Shown piece after piece: positions 22,608 to 30,683 of a stretch of 33,940 nt of DNA; position 1 is the first letter of the stretch; the number at the start of each line of letters is the position of its first letter. The notes below the pieces were generated by a model that saw nothing but the letters and a program-made list of their open reading frames with translations, was not told the DNA's origin and ran no database searches. Source of the stretch: an uncultured Collinsella sp. (GTDB taxonomy: Bacteria; Actinomycetota; Coriobacteriia; Coriobacteriales; Coriobacteriaceae); contig UROC01000012.1 of assembly GCA_900549345.1 (NCBI GenBank), positions 1 through 33,940 of the forward strand. The letters run 5' to 3'. Position numbers and translations under genes: made by a program.

Positions 22608-23609
22608 ATGGCAGATTGCAAACGATATAAGGTGGCGGCGATCGACCTGGGGACGGTGTCGTCGCGCCTGGTGTTGGCCCAAGTCGAGGGCGGAGCGATC
22701 GTGGACTCGTCCAAGCATACCGAGATTACCGACCTGGGTGAGGGCGTGGACGCGACGGGCCGCTTTTGCGAGGCGGCCGTTGAGCGCGTGCTCGCTGCGT
22801 GCCGAATGTTTGTGGACGAGGCTCGTGCCTTTGGGGCCGCGTGCGTCTGCACCACCTGCACGAGTGCCGCGCGCGATGCGTCCAATGCCGCCCTGCTGCT
22901 GGACGGCCTGTGCGAGCTGGGGCTTGAACCGCAGGTGATTCCGGGCGAGATCGAGGCGCGCCTGACGTTTTTTGGCGTGGCGCACGACTTTGCCGGCGAG
23001 CGCATCATTGTTGCCGATTCGGGCGGCGGATCCACGGAGCTCGCGACGGGCGTCTATGCGCCGGAGCGTGGCGTCTTTGCGCTGGAAGGGACGCGCTCGC
23101 TGGACATCGGTTGTCGCCGTGTGACAGAGCGGTTTTTCTCGGCGCTGCCACCCTCGCGCGGCGAGCTTACAGCCGCTGCCACGTGGGCAGGCGAACAGTT
23201 TACGGGCTACTTTAAGAGCTTGCCTGTCGATTTTGAGCGTGCCGAGCGCCTGGTCGCGGTGGGTGGCACCGTTACCACGCTCGTTGCGCTCGTTCACGAG
23301 CTGGAGCCGTATGATTCGAGCTTTGTGCACCTACGCGAGCTGTCGCTGGAGCAGGTCTCGGCCGCTATCGAGCGCATGTCCGCGCTGGATGTTGCGGGCA
23401 TCGCCGCGTTGCCGGGCGTGCAACCCAAGCGCGCGGGCGTGATCTTGGCAGGCGCCGTGGTGATTCGCGAGCTTATGCGAGCCGGCGGCTACGACGCGCT
23501 CGCCGTAAGCGAGAACAGCCTGCTTGCCGGCATGGCCGCCACCATCAACGAGGTTCTCGACGGCGCGACCCCCACCATCGCCTGGACCCCGAGCCTGAGC
23601 ACCCTCTAA
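22608..23609 (+). CDS. Ppx/GppA family exopolyphosphatase/phosphatase
   Basis: A 333-aa actin-fold (ASKHA) phosphatase that cleaves polyphosphate or pppGpp. Motifs: AAIDLGTVSSRLVLA (phosphate 1), ADSGGGSTELATG (phosphate 2), IPGEIEARLTFFG and VAVGGTVTTLVAL. It is the short, two-domain form lacking the C-terminal HD region. ATG 22608 follows GGAGGGGAG. It lies 20 bp after the DivIC-like gene and should be co-transcribed. Polyphosphate and pppGpp activities cannot be told apart by sequence. Confidence 0.92.
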   Translation: MADCKRYKVAAIDLGTVSSRLVLAQVEGGAIVDSSKHTEITDLGEGVDATGRFCEAAVERVLAACRMFVDEARAFGAACVCTTCTSAARDASNAALLLDGLCELGLEPQVIPGEIEARLTFFGVAHDFAGERIIVADSGGGSTELATGVYAPERGVFALEGTRSLDIGCRRVTERFFSALPPSRGELTAAATWAGEQFTGYFKSLPVDFERAERLVAVGGTVTTLVALVHELEPYDSSFVHLRELSLEQVSAAIERMSALDVAGIAALPGVQPKRAGVILAGAVVIRELMRAGGYDALAVSENSLLAGMAATINEVLDGATPTIAWTPSLSTL

Positions 23610-23644
23610 AACTAGTCCTTTTGGGACGGGGCTATTTTAGCTAC

Positions 23645-24946
23645 TTATGCCAGCCTGTCGATTTGCCCAATCTCCCAAAGCGGAATATTGACGAGCGTGC
23701 CCTCGTCTCTATATGCCGCCAGGGAGGTCCTCACGCAACGCATGAGTTTGAATTTTTCGCAGGCTATTTTCAGACTCTTCGCTTTAAGGTTCTCCGCCGC
23801 CTTGACCTCAAGCGGAAGTACAGTCCCCATGTGATCGATGGCAAAATCGGTTTCGGCATTGCCAGAGGTAGAGGACCAGTACGCGGGGCTTTTGCCTTGC
23901 AGCAAGAGTTCCTGTGCGACATATTGCTCGGTGAGCGAGCCCTTAAACTCGGTGAAAACAGCGGAGCCGTCCAGGACGATGGTCGGTGGGAGGTTGGAGA
24001 GCGCGCCGAGGATGCCGGTGTCGATGCAAAACAGCTTGAAGCCCGAGAGGTCCTCATGGCTCGAAAGCGGTGCCCTGAGAGCGGAAACGCGCGGCACCTT
24101 ATGAACGATTCCGTAATCCATGAGCCACTGGAGACTCTCTTCGAAATCGCGTGCGCGCGCCCCGGGGCGAAGGGCTCCGTAGATGAACTTTTTATTTTCC
24201 TTTGCAAGCTGGCCGGGGAGGGATTTCCAAACCAGCCTCATGCGCTCGACAATGCGGGCGGGCGCATGTTTGCCAAAATCGGATTCGTAAGCCTCGATGA
24301 TTTGTTGCTGAAGCCTGCGGGCTTCGATGAAATCGCGGGTCGCGGCGAAGGCGGAGACGACTTCGGGCATGCCGCCGACAACGAGGTATTCCTTGAGCAA
24401 GTGCTCGAGCTTTTCGGTAACGTTTGCCAGAAGATTCATGTCTGCGGCAAGGATGGCGTCGGCGAGCGGGTCGCCATCGACGGCGCGAACGAACTCGGTA
24501 AACCCCATGGGACGCATAGTGAGCTGGTCGATTTTGCCGACGGGAAATGACTCGTTTTCGCGCCGGAGCGCGAGGCCCATATAGGAGCCGGCTGCGACGA
24601 TATGGTATTCGGGCGCAAGCTCGTTGAAGTACTTGAGCGAGGTGATGCCGCGCGGTGCCTCTTGGATCTCGTCAAAGATGATGAGCGTGTCTGCCGGAGT
24701 TACGGTTTGGCCGCGAAGAAGCTCTATCTGGGAGATGATGTGCTTGGGGTCGAGGTCTCCATCGAACAGCGAGCGTGCGCTCGGTTCGAGCATAAAGTCG
24801 AAACGAATGATGTTTCGATACTGTTGGCTCGCGAATTCGTTAAGAAGCCAAGTCTTTCCTGTCTGGCGGGCACCCTTAAGCAAGAGGGGTTTGCGATTCG
24901 CTCTTGATTTCCAAGCGATAAGTTCACTCATAAGCTGTCGCTGCAT
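23645..24946 (-). CDS. AAA ATPase with DUF4143-type C-terminal region
   Basis: A 433-aa protein of the widespread AAA/DUF4143 family whose cellular role is not established. Walker A is GARQTGKTW (about 25-33), Walker B is LIIFDEIQEAP, sensor-like AGSYMGLAL follows, and the C-terminal half carries VVGGMPEVVSAF, FKGSLTEQYVAQEL and the nuclease-like segment ETDFAIDHMGTVLPLEVKA. The last motif resembles a PD-(D/E)xK core, which in this family is often degenerate. ATG 24946 has GGGAGG 5 nt upstream; TATACT at about 24970 on the minus strand is a likely -10. It is convergent with the Ppx gene, 35 bp apart. Codon use is less GC-biased than that of neighbours and repeats lie directly upstream, consistent with acquisition. 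Confidence 0.88.
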   Translation of the reverse strand: MQRQLMSELIAWKSRANRKPLLLKGARQTGKTWLLNEFASQQYRNIIRFDFMLEPSARSLFDGDLDPKHIISQIELLRGQTVTPADTLIIFDEIQEAPRGITSLKYFNELAPEYHIVAAGSYMGLALRRENESFPVGKIDQLTMRPMGFTEFVRAVDGDPLADAILAADMNLLANVTEKLEHLLKEYLVVGGMPEVVSAFAATRDFIEARRLQQQIIEAYESDFGKHAPARIVERMRLVWKSLPGQLAKENKKFIYGALRPGARARDFEESLQWLMDYGIVHKVPRVSALRAPLSSHEDLSGFKLFCIDTGILGALSNLPPTIVLDGSAVFTEFKGSLTEQYVAQELLLQGKSPAYWSSTSGNAETDFAIDHMGTVLPLEVKAAENLKAKSLKIACEKFKLMRCVRTSLAAYRDEGTLVNIPLWEIGQIDRLA

Positions 24947-24997
24947 ATTGCCTCCCAACTCTCTTGGCTAGTATAAGGTCATTTGGGCGTTTCCCTT

Positions 24998-25081
24998 GGA
25001 AAATGTGCGAGACAACCACGTTTTTTCATCGGAAAATGTGCGAGATAACCACGTTTTTCCATCGAAAAATGTGGGAGTGCC
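24998..25081. repeat. 33-bp tandem repeat, about 2.5 copies
   Basis: Copies begin at 24998, 25031 and 25064. The unit starts GGAAAATGTGCGAGA and continues AACCACGTTTTT. Copies 1 and 2 differ at two or three bases; the third is cut short and degraded. The gene-free stretch 24947-25419 holds this, the inverted repeat at 25085 and the tRNA-related repeats. Confidence 0.9.
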
Positions 25082-25084
25082 AAT

Positions 25085-25157
25085 CTGAGTTGCGGTGAAA
25101 TAGTTCCTAAATGGGCCGGTAAACGGCCAAAACAGGAACTATTCCACCGCAACTTAG
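25085..25157. repeat. 34-bp imperfect inverted repeat
   Basis: The left arm at 25085-25118 and right arm at 25124-25157 share the core GTTGCGGTG(A/G)AATAGTTCCT and the tip GGCCG, with a 5-nt loop (GTAAA) and about six mismatches. It abuts the tandem repeat. It has the form of a MITE-like or REP-like palindromic unit. Confidence 0.85.
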
Positions 25158-25174
25158 AGCCTCATCGGCGTCCA

Positions 25175-25241
25175 AAAGAAACGGGCCCGCATCCCTTGGG
25201 GACACGGACCCGAAAGCTCCATGTGGTAGGGGCGGTGGGAC
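25175..25241. repeat. imperfect copy of the tRNA-Leu 3' end plus terminator
   Basis: This 67-bp stretch resembles 25371-25437, 196 bp away, at most positions. It includes an exact 18-bp copy (25224-25241) of the last 18 bases of the tRNA-Leu gene, CCA included, and a decayed version of its terminator hairpin. Beyond 25241 similarity stops. On the plus strand, 25345-25372 shows another tRNA 3'-half-like piece (GGGTTCGAGCCCCACCGG) in the opposite orientation. Confidence 0.75.
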
Positions 25242-25370
25242 GTCCGCGTATTTGCTGCGCAAATCCGCACCGGCTTCGGCCGCCTGCCGGCGCCCTCGCC
25301 GGCTCGCTGCGGACGCTGCGCGTCCGCTTGACGCTCGCCCCCTCGCGGGTTCGAGCCCCACCGGCACCTA

Positions 25371-25407
25371 AAGGAAACGAGCCCGCATCCCCGGGGGACA
25401 CGGGCTC
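25371..25407 (-). terminator. terminator of tRNA-Leu
   Basis: On the minus strand, GAGCCCG and CGGGCTC (25379-25385 and 25401-25407) plus an inner TCCCC/GGGGA stem form a hairpin followed by GTTTCCTTT. It lies 13 bp after the tRNA CCA. Confidence 0.65.
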
Positions 25408-25419
25408 GGAAGCTCCAAA

Positions 25420-25504
25420 TGGTAGGGGCGGTGGGACTCGAACCCACAATCCTTGCGGCGAGAGATTTTAAGTCTCCTGCGTATGCCAATTCCGCCACGC
25501 CCCC
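25420..25504 (-). tRNA. tRNA-Leu (anticodon UAA)
   Basis: An 85-nt tRNA read on the minus strand. The acceptor GGGGGCG (25504 down) pairs with CGCCCCT, with a G-U at the end pair; discriminator A and an encoded CCA follow. The anticodon arm is GGAGA-CTTAAAA-TCTC, giving UAA. A long variable arm (class II) and the T arm GTGGGTTCGAGTCCCAC are present. Leu is supported by the class II shape and the A73 discriminator. Confidence 0.95.
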
Positions 25505-25535
25505 GTGAGACTAGAAGTCTAGCACAAGCCGTCCG

Positions 25536-26159
25536 TTACGCGTTGACGGCCATCGAGTGTTGGCCCGACTTCTCGAGGAACTCTTGGAACTTTGCCTCGT
25601 CGCCCTTGTTTTGGTACTGCAGGGCCAGCAGGTACTCCAGTCGGCAGCGCTTGACCGGGTCATCGCCGGCGTCCTTGAGCATGCGCTCCAGCTCGGGGAT
25701 GTCGTTGTGGCGCTTGAGGATCATCGTGTCGTACATCAGCTGACACTCGTGTGCAACCGCCTCGGCTTGACCGCCCTCAAAGCCCTTGATCTCGCGCAAC
25801 AGCTCTTTGGACTTTTTGCGGTCCTCCTGGCCAACATAGTAGTTAAAGGCCTTAATCACCAGGTCGACGCGCTGCATCTTGGGGAGGTTGAGTCCCAGCA
25901 GCAGGTCGAACATCTCGCTGGCGCGCTCGTGGTCCTCGCGCAGCAGATAGGAGTTCAGACGCAGGTAGTCGCGGTTGTAGCGCGGGTACAGCATGCTGGT
26001 GAGTTTGCCGTCGAGCAAACGATCGAACTCGTCCCACTGCTTGGCAGCCATAAGCTGCTGCAGGCGCTTAAACGTGGTGCGTTTTTTGATGCTAAAGAAC
26101 ACCGACACGGCGATACAGATGATAACGACGGCGGTCCAGAGTGTGCGGGAATCGGGCAT
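25536..26159 (-). CDS. membrane-anchored TPR-like protein, 207 aa
   Basis: I do not recognise a named family. An N-terminal membrane helix (about 8-24, WTAVVIICIAVSVFFSI) is followed by KKRTTFKRL and then an all-helical region (about 30-200) with the spacing and small/large alternation of tetratricopeptide repeats (for example WDEFDRLLDG, HERASEMFDLLLGL, YLLALQYQNKGDEAKFQEFL). The repeats face the cytoplasm if the positive-inside rule holds (KKR after the helix). The start at 26159 has AAGGA upstream. It precedes tRNA-Leu by 31 bp on the same strand. A scaffold role is plausible but nothing identifies a partner. Confidence 0.75.
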   Translation of the reverse strand: MPDSRTLWTAVVIICIAVSVFFSIKKRTTFKRLQQLMAAKQWDEFDRLLDGKLTSMLYPRYNRDYLRLNSYLLREDHERASEMFDLLLGLNLPKMQRVDLVIKAFNYYVGQEDRKKSKELLREIKGFEGGQAEAVAHECQLMYDTMILKRHNDIPELERMLKDAGDDPVKRCRLEYLLALQYQNKGDEAKFQEFLEKSGQHSMAVNA

Positions 26160-26322
26160 ATTAGGGTCCTTAGTCGCTCATAAAGCGAGCGGTATGACAA
26201 CACGTACTGGATGTATTATACGCAGCGCGCAAGCAAACTGGCATAAAAGCTCATCGAGGCCGAGTGCCATCGCTCGCTGCGGTACACTTACCTAAAGTAA
26301 ACCATGAAGGGAGACATTACCT

Positions 26323-26610
26323 ATGAAGAAAATCGTTTTGGCTTGCGGTGCTGGCGCTGCTACTTCCACGCTCGTTGCCCAGAAAGTCGCCACCCTGCTC
26401 GACGCCAACGGTTATGCCGGCAAGTATGAGATCGTGCAGTGCGCCATCTCCGAGGCCAAGGACGCTTGCGACGAGGGCGCCGACCTGCTGATCGCCACCA
26501 CCGTTGCCCCTGAGGGCCTCACCTGCCCGTACGTGAGCGGCGTGCCCTTCATGACCGGCATGAACCGCGTCGCTGCTGAGAAGGCCGTTCTCGACGTTAT
26601 GGCTCAGTAG
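26323..26610 (+). CDS. orphan PTS EIIB, galactitol (GatB) type
   Basis: A 95-aa cytoplasmic phosphocarrier. The phospho-cysteine loop is at Cys8 in VLACGAGAATST, followed by a helix and VQCAISEAKD, as in GatB-type EIIB proteins. No EIIA or EIIC gene of the galactitol type lies near, so it must work with components elsewhere or have a regulatory role. ATG 26323 is preceded by GAAGGGAGA at about 26306. A VOC-fold protein starts 11 bp later and should be co-transcribed. Confidence 0.88.
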   Translation: MKKIVLACGAGAATSTLVAQKVATLLDANGYAGKYEIVQCAISEAKDACDEGADLLIATTVAPEGLTCPYVSGVPFMTGMNRVAAEKAVLDVMAQ

Positions 26611-26621
26611 GCGCTGCCTGT

Positions 26622-26996
26622 ATGAATGAGCAGAACGCCAATCCGGTTGAACTCTTTGGCATGCGCGTTGCCCATGTGGGCATCAACGCCACCGACCCGG
26701 CAGACGCCCTGGAGATCGCGGAGTTGTTCTCGACGATGATGGGCCTGCCCGTCATCGAGACCCCCGTTTCGTACTTTAACGATTCGCTGGTCGAGGTTAT
26801 GAAGCAGAACGGTCGTGGCGCCAAGGGCCACATCGGCTTTGCCGTCAACGACATCGATGCGGCGGAGAAGTGGTTTGCCGAGCGCGGGCTCGAGGTCAAC
26901 GAGGAGTCGCGCGTGCTGCTGCCCGACGGTAGCACCAAGCTCGTGTACTTTAAGCGCGAGTTCGCCGGCTTCGCCGTGCACCTGTGCCGCGAGTAG
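26622..26996 (+). CDS. VOC (glyoxalase/bleomycin-resistance fold) protein
   Basis: A 124-aa protein with two beta-alpha-beta-beta-beta modules. Potential metal ligands are His18 in VAHVGINATDP, Glu57-58 region in SLVEVMKQ, His68 in GHIGFAVNDID, and the end of FAVHLCRE. Such proteins bind divalent metals and act on small carbonyl compounds; KDPG-aldolase-associated members also exist. The substrate cannot be read. The ATG at 26622 lacks a strong ribosome site and probably depends on coupling to the EIIB gene. A terminator follows 23 bp after the stop. Confidence 0.82.
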   Translation: MNEQNANPVELFGMRVAHVGINATDPADALEIAELFSTMMGLPVIETPVSYFNDSLVEVMKQNGRGAKGHIGFAVNDIDAAEKWFAERGLEVNEESRVLLPDGSTKLVYFKREFAGFAVHLCRE

Positions 26997-27019
26997 CGCA
27001 CAGGCTGCTATAGCTAACG

Positions 27020-27057
27020 AAAAATGGGGTAAGGCCACGTGGCCTTAACCCATTTTT
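27020..27057. terminator. bidirectional terminator after the VOC gene
   Basis: A 19-bp nearly perfect palindromic stem, with GGCCACGTGGCC at its centre, carries AAAAA on one foot and TTTTT on the other, with one mismatch. It can stop transcription of the VOC gene and also of the kinase operon coming from the right. Confidence 0.85.
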
Positions 27058-27092
27058 AATGCCGAGAGGGTGACTGACGGGCTGCCGTAAAA

Positions 27093-27274
27093 CGAAGGTG
27101 AATGGTTTCCCATGAAGTGAACGAGTGAAATCGGACCTCTGGAGCATCGACACTTTGGAGGCACCGTTTCCTGCGGTTTCGTAAGGTTTTTCCTACAGTT
27201 TTGGCATCAAAAAGTGTGGATGCTTCGGGGGTCCAAAATAGGTCGTTCACTTCGCGGAAAAGCATTCACCTTCG
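27093..27274. repeat. large imperfect inverted repeat (64-bp arms)
   Basis: Arms at 27093-27156 and 27211-27274 match at about 50 of 64 positions once one is reverse-complemented. The outermost 12 bases (CGAAGGTGAATG) and the block GAAGTGAACGA are perfect. The 54-bp centre is not itself a good palindrome. It occupies most of the gap (26997-27291) between the convergent VOC and kinase genes. No ORF or transposase is present. Confidence 0.85.
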
Positions 27275-27291
27275 ATTCGTGAGAGACGCCC

Positions 27292-28570
27292 CTACCGCGG
27301 CAGGCGAATCGTAAAGCGGCTGCCGACGCCCTCGACTGAGGTCACGCCAATGACACCACCATGGCTATCGACGATCCACTTGGCAATGGCAAGCCCCAGA
27401 CCCGAGCCCTGCGCGCCGGCATCGCGTGCGTTGTCGGCGCGGTAGAACCGTTCAAACGCGTGAGCTGCGGATTCCTGGTTCATGCCGATACCCTCGTCCT
27501 CAACACTTATGTCGATCGTGCCTGCGCCCGCATCCGGCGCTACGCCAAACGAGATGGGCGTGCCCGCGTCCGAATACTTGGCGGCGTTTTGCACGATCAC
27601 GCGCAGAGCCTGCTTCACGAGCGCCACGTCAACGGGCGCGTCGCAGCGCGGGTCGCTGACAAGCGCAGCGTCGTACGCCAGTCGATACGTGTGCGCGGCA
27701 TCGATCATCTGTGACTCCTCGCATACCTCGCCGACCAGCGCGGCCAGGTTGGTATTCGCACGCCGCAGGACCGTGCGTCCGGCGTCGCCGCGTGCCAAAA
27801 ACAGCAGCTGTTCCACGAGCTCTTGCATGTGCTCGCTTTCGGCCTTGAGGGACGCGATGGATTCTGCCAGCACGTCCGGGTCGTCTTTGCCCCAGCGGTC
27901 GAGCATGTTCACGTAGCCCTGAATCACCGCGATGGGCGTGCGCAGCTCGTGGCTCGCGTCGTTGACAAAGCGCATCTGCTGCAGCTTGGCCTCTTGCATC
28001 TGGCGCAGCAGGCGGTTGAGCGCGACCTCGATGCTTGCCAGGTCGGCGTCGCCGGTGGTGACGCTCGGCGAGTCGACGCTTGCGCGCTCGATGGCCTGCT
28101 CGAGCGTTTCCATCTTGCCGCCGGAGAGCTGCATGCGGCCGAGTTCGTCCACGCGCAGGGCCAGATCGTTGAGCGGCGCCATGGTGCGGCGCACGCGGCG
28201 GGCGCCGCCGAGCATGTTGAGCACGCTGATGACCTGCCAACCCACAACTACAAGGTAGAGAGGCCATAGCGTGACGAGGTCCTGCGCGAGGGGGAAAGTC
28301 TTGGTGGTACGCGCAAGCTCGACGGTATAGGTGAGCGTTGTCAGGTCCCAGCCGCGCGCGGGCGTCAGCGACATGCTGCGAACGGTGGCGCTGGGGATCC
28401 ATCCTGCGGTAAACGCGCCGTTGGGCAGCGTCTGGTTGTATCCATAGACGAGGATCGCCACCGCAATAACCAACAGCAACAGATCGAGCCAGACGTAGCT
28501 CATCAGGCGGCGCCACATATAGCTCCAGTTGATGGCGCGGGCGATGGAGGTGACGCGCTTGGCCTCGGCA

Positions 28571-28587
<17 letters not shown>
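27292..28587 (-). CDS. sensor histidine kinase
   Basis: A 431-aa membrane kinase. Two transmembrane helices (about 33-50 and 107-126) flank a periplasmic loop of about 55 residues. A HAMP-like segment (about 130-195) leads to the HisKA H-box FVNDASHELRTPIAVIQGY with phospho-acceptor His213. The ATPase shows N (VIVQNAAKYSD), G1 (VEDEGIGM), F (FERFYRAD) and G2 (GSGLGLAIAKW) boxes, all intact. It belongs to the EnvZ/OmpR-like class. The ATG at 28587 overlaps the regulator stop by 17 bp, so it is translationally coupled. The signal sensed is unknown. Confidence 0.95.
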
Positions 28588-29356
<769 letters not shown>

Positions 29357-29374
29357 GCGTGCCCCCGTCTGCGA

Positions 29375-29917
29375 TTACTTGTCGTCGTTGAGATTTTGCT
29401 TGATGTCGTCCGCGGCGTTAGCAGCGCTATCCATAAGGTTGTTGATGCTGCCGGGCACGTCGCCGTCGCTGTCGATGCGGTAGCGCATGCCAAAGAACAG
29501 GCCAATCAGCATCAGCCATATCGTGGCGCCCCAGGCAAACAGCGCGACGATGGGAATCAGGATGGGGATGTTGAGGATGATCGCATCGCGGCGCGTGGCG
29601 ATAAACTTGGTGTCCAGACTCAGGCGGAAGAGCTTTTTGAGGTACTCCCACACGCTGTCCATCTTCTTGGAGAAGTCGGTCTTTTCACTCGACTTTTCGT
29701 AGGCTGCCTGCGCGGCGACCATCTCGGCCGAGGGCTCATCGACTGGCGCGGACTCGGTGGCGGCATGCGCCGACGTGGTCTGGGTCTTGCCCTGCGACTC
29801 GAGCCAAATGATGGCATCCAAAACGTTGCCGTCGGCAGCGTCGAGCGCCGCCTTGGCATCGGTGTAACTCACGTTGCACTTGGTGCGGATGGTTTCAACT
29901 TTTTCGAGGTCGTCCAT
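29375..29917 (-). CDS. UBA-like/DUF4342-type membrane protein
   Basis: A 180-aa protein, first in the operon with the response regulator and kinase. Residues 3-43 (LEKVETIRTKCNVSYTDAKA, then DGNVLDAIIWLESQG) form a three-helix UBA-like domain as found in EF-Ts and NAC-type proteins. A flexible acidic linker (about 45-85) follows. Then comes a DUF4342-like region with a basic amphipathic helix (VWEYLKKLFRLSL) and a hydrophobic hairpin (about 115-146, DAIILNIPILIPIVALFAWG) that should lie in the membrane. The C-terminus is polar. ATG 29917 has AAAGGA upstream. It might modulate the kinase; this rests on operon position only. Confidence 0.85.
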   Translation of the reverse strand: MDDLEKVETIRTKCNVSYTDAKAALDAADGNVLDAIIWLESQGKTQTTSAHAATESAPVDEPSAEMVAAQAAYEKSSEKTDFSKKMDSVWEYLKKLFRLSLDTKFIATRRDAIILNIPILIPIVALFAWGATIWLMLIGLFFGMRYRIDSDGDVPGSINNLMDSAANAADDIKQNLNDDK

Positions 29918-30034
29918 GACCTGTCCTTTCGTTCGATGGGCGCGACGCCGGGCGACCTGCCCGGGCGCGAGCGTTGCGTTCGTCGGCCTGCGTTGCGCGG
30001 TGCCGCCCGCCCTTGGTCGAACTCTATAGTGCAG

Positions 30035-30062
30035 GTTATAGATTAAGCGATTCTTGAGCCAA
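30035..30062 (-). promoter_or_regulatory. putative promoter of the UBA-regulator-kinase operon
   Basis: On the minus strand TTGGCT (30062-30057) and TATAAC (30040-30035) form -35 and -10 with a 16-bp spacer. AGATTAA occurs twice on the plus strand, at 30040-30046 and 30062-30068, 22 bp (two helical turns) apart. This spacing suits an OmpR-type direct-repeat site and hints at autoregulation. The gene-free stretch 29918-30248 otherwise holds only the divergent Nudix promoter. Confidence 0.4.
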
Positions 30063-30209
30063 GATTAATGTTGGATGAGTTTTTGGGTGGCAGTGGGAAA
30101 AGTATTAGACCTCGATAGCGGGAGATGGGGTGCCGGTACAAAACGGCGTCAAGGGTTGGTCGAGCAGGTGGTTTTCAAGCGATCGGGACATGGCGGGCGG
30201 TCGATCGCC

Positions 30210-30215
30210 TATACT
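30210..30215 (+). promoter_or_regulatory. putative -10 of the Nudix gene and start-codon palindrome
   Basis: TATACT lies 33 bp before the ATG at 30249. A perfect 12-bp palindrome ATAACTAGTTAT at 30239-30250 covers the first bases of the start codon, next to the ribosome site GAGAGGTGAT. It may be coincidence or a translational or operator element. Confidence 0.35.
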
Positions 30216-30248
30216 GGTTGGGCTCAACTAGAGAGGTGATAACTAGTT

Positions 30249-30644
30249 ATGAAATCAATCAATGTTGCAGCAGCGATTATTCAGAAGGACGGGAAAATCC
30301 TGAGCTGCCAGCGCGGTTATGGTGAGTTTAAAGATGGCTGGGAGTTCCCGGGCGGAAAGCTCGAGCTGGGTGAGACCGGCGAGCAGGCGATCGTGCGCGA
30401 GATTCAGGAAGAACTCGAAGTAACGATTGGCAACCTCGACTACTTGTGCACGGTTGAGCATGATTACGAGACGTTCCACCTGTCGATGCAATGCTATCTG
30501 GCAAGCATTCTTTCGGGTGAGTTTAAAGAGCACGCCCACGAGGACATGAAGTGGCTCGATACCAATAACCTGTGGGATGTTGATTGGCTTCCAGCGGACG
30601 TTAAAGTCGTTAGGGAGCTCGAGAAGAAACTCGGGCTTAAGTAA
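30249..30644 (+). CDS. MutT-like Nudix hydrolase
   Basis: A 131-aa (deoxy)nucleoside triphosphate pyrophosphohydrolase of the MutT type, which removes oxidised nucleotides such as 8-oxo-dGTP. The Nudix box is complete: GGKLELGETGEQAIVREIQEE (one residue longer in total than allowed here, so given in two parts GGKLELGETGEQ and REIQEELEV). The N-terminal NVAAAIIQKDGKILSCQRG matches MutT. The start has GAGAGGTG about 9 nt upstream. It shares a terminator with the convergent helicase gene at 30684. The pairing with a PLD-helicase gene may be functional. Confidence 0.93.
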   Translation: MKSINVAAAIIQKDGKILSCQRGYGEFKDGWEFPGGKLELGETGEQAIVREIQEELEVTIGNLDYLCTVEHDYETFHLSMQCYLASILSGEFKEHAHEDMKWLDTNNLWDVDWLPADVKVVRELEKKLGLK

Positions 30645-30645
30645 G

Positions 30646-30682
30646 AAAGGGGCGGGCGCCACATGGTGCCTCGCCCCTTTTT
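30646..30682. terminator. bidirectional terminator between the Nudix and helicase genes
   Basis: AAAGGGGCG...GCGCC pairs with GGTGCC...CGCCCCTTT, with TTTTT on the right foot and AAA on the left. It sits one base after the Nudix stop and one base before the helicase stop. Confidence 0.88.
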
Positions 30683-30683
30683 G

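Noticed and set aside
24998..25081. A CRISPR array
   Set aside because: The 33-bp units are head-to-tail with no spacers between them, and no cas gene is in the window.
25242..25370. A complete second tRNA gene beside tRNA-Leu
   Set aside because: Only T-arm and 3'-end pieces are present. No matching acceptor, D arm or anticodon arm can be folded on either strand.
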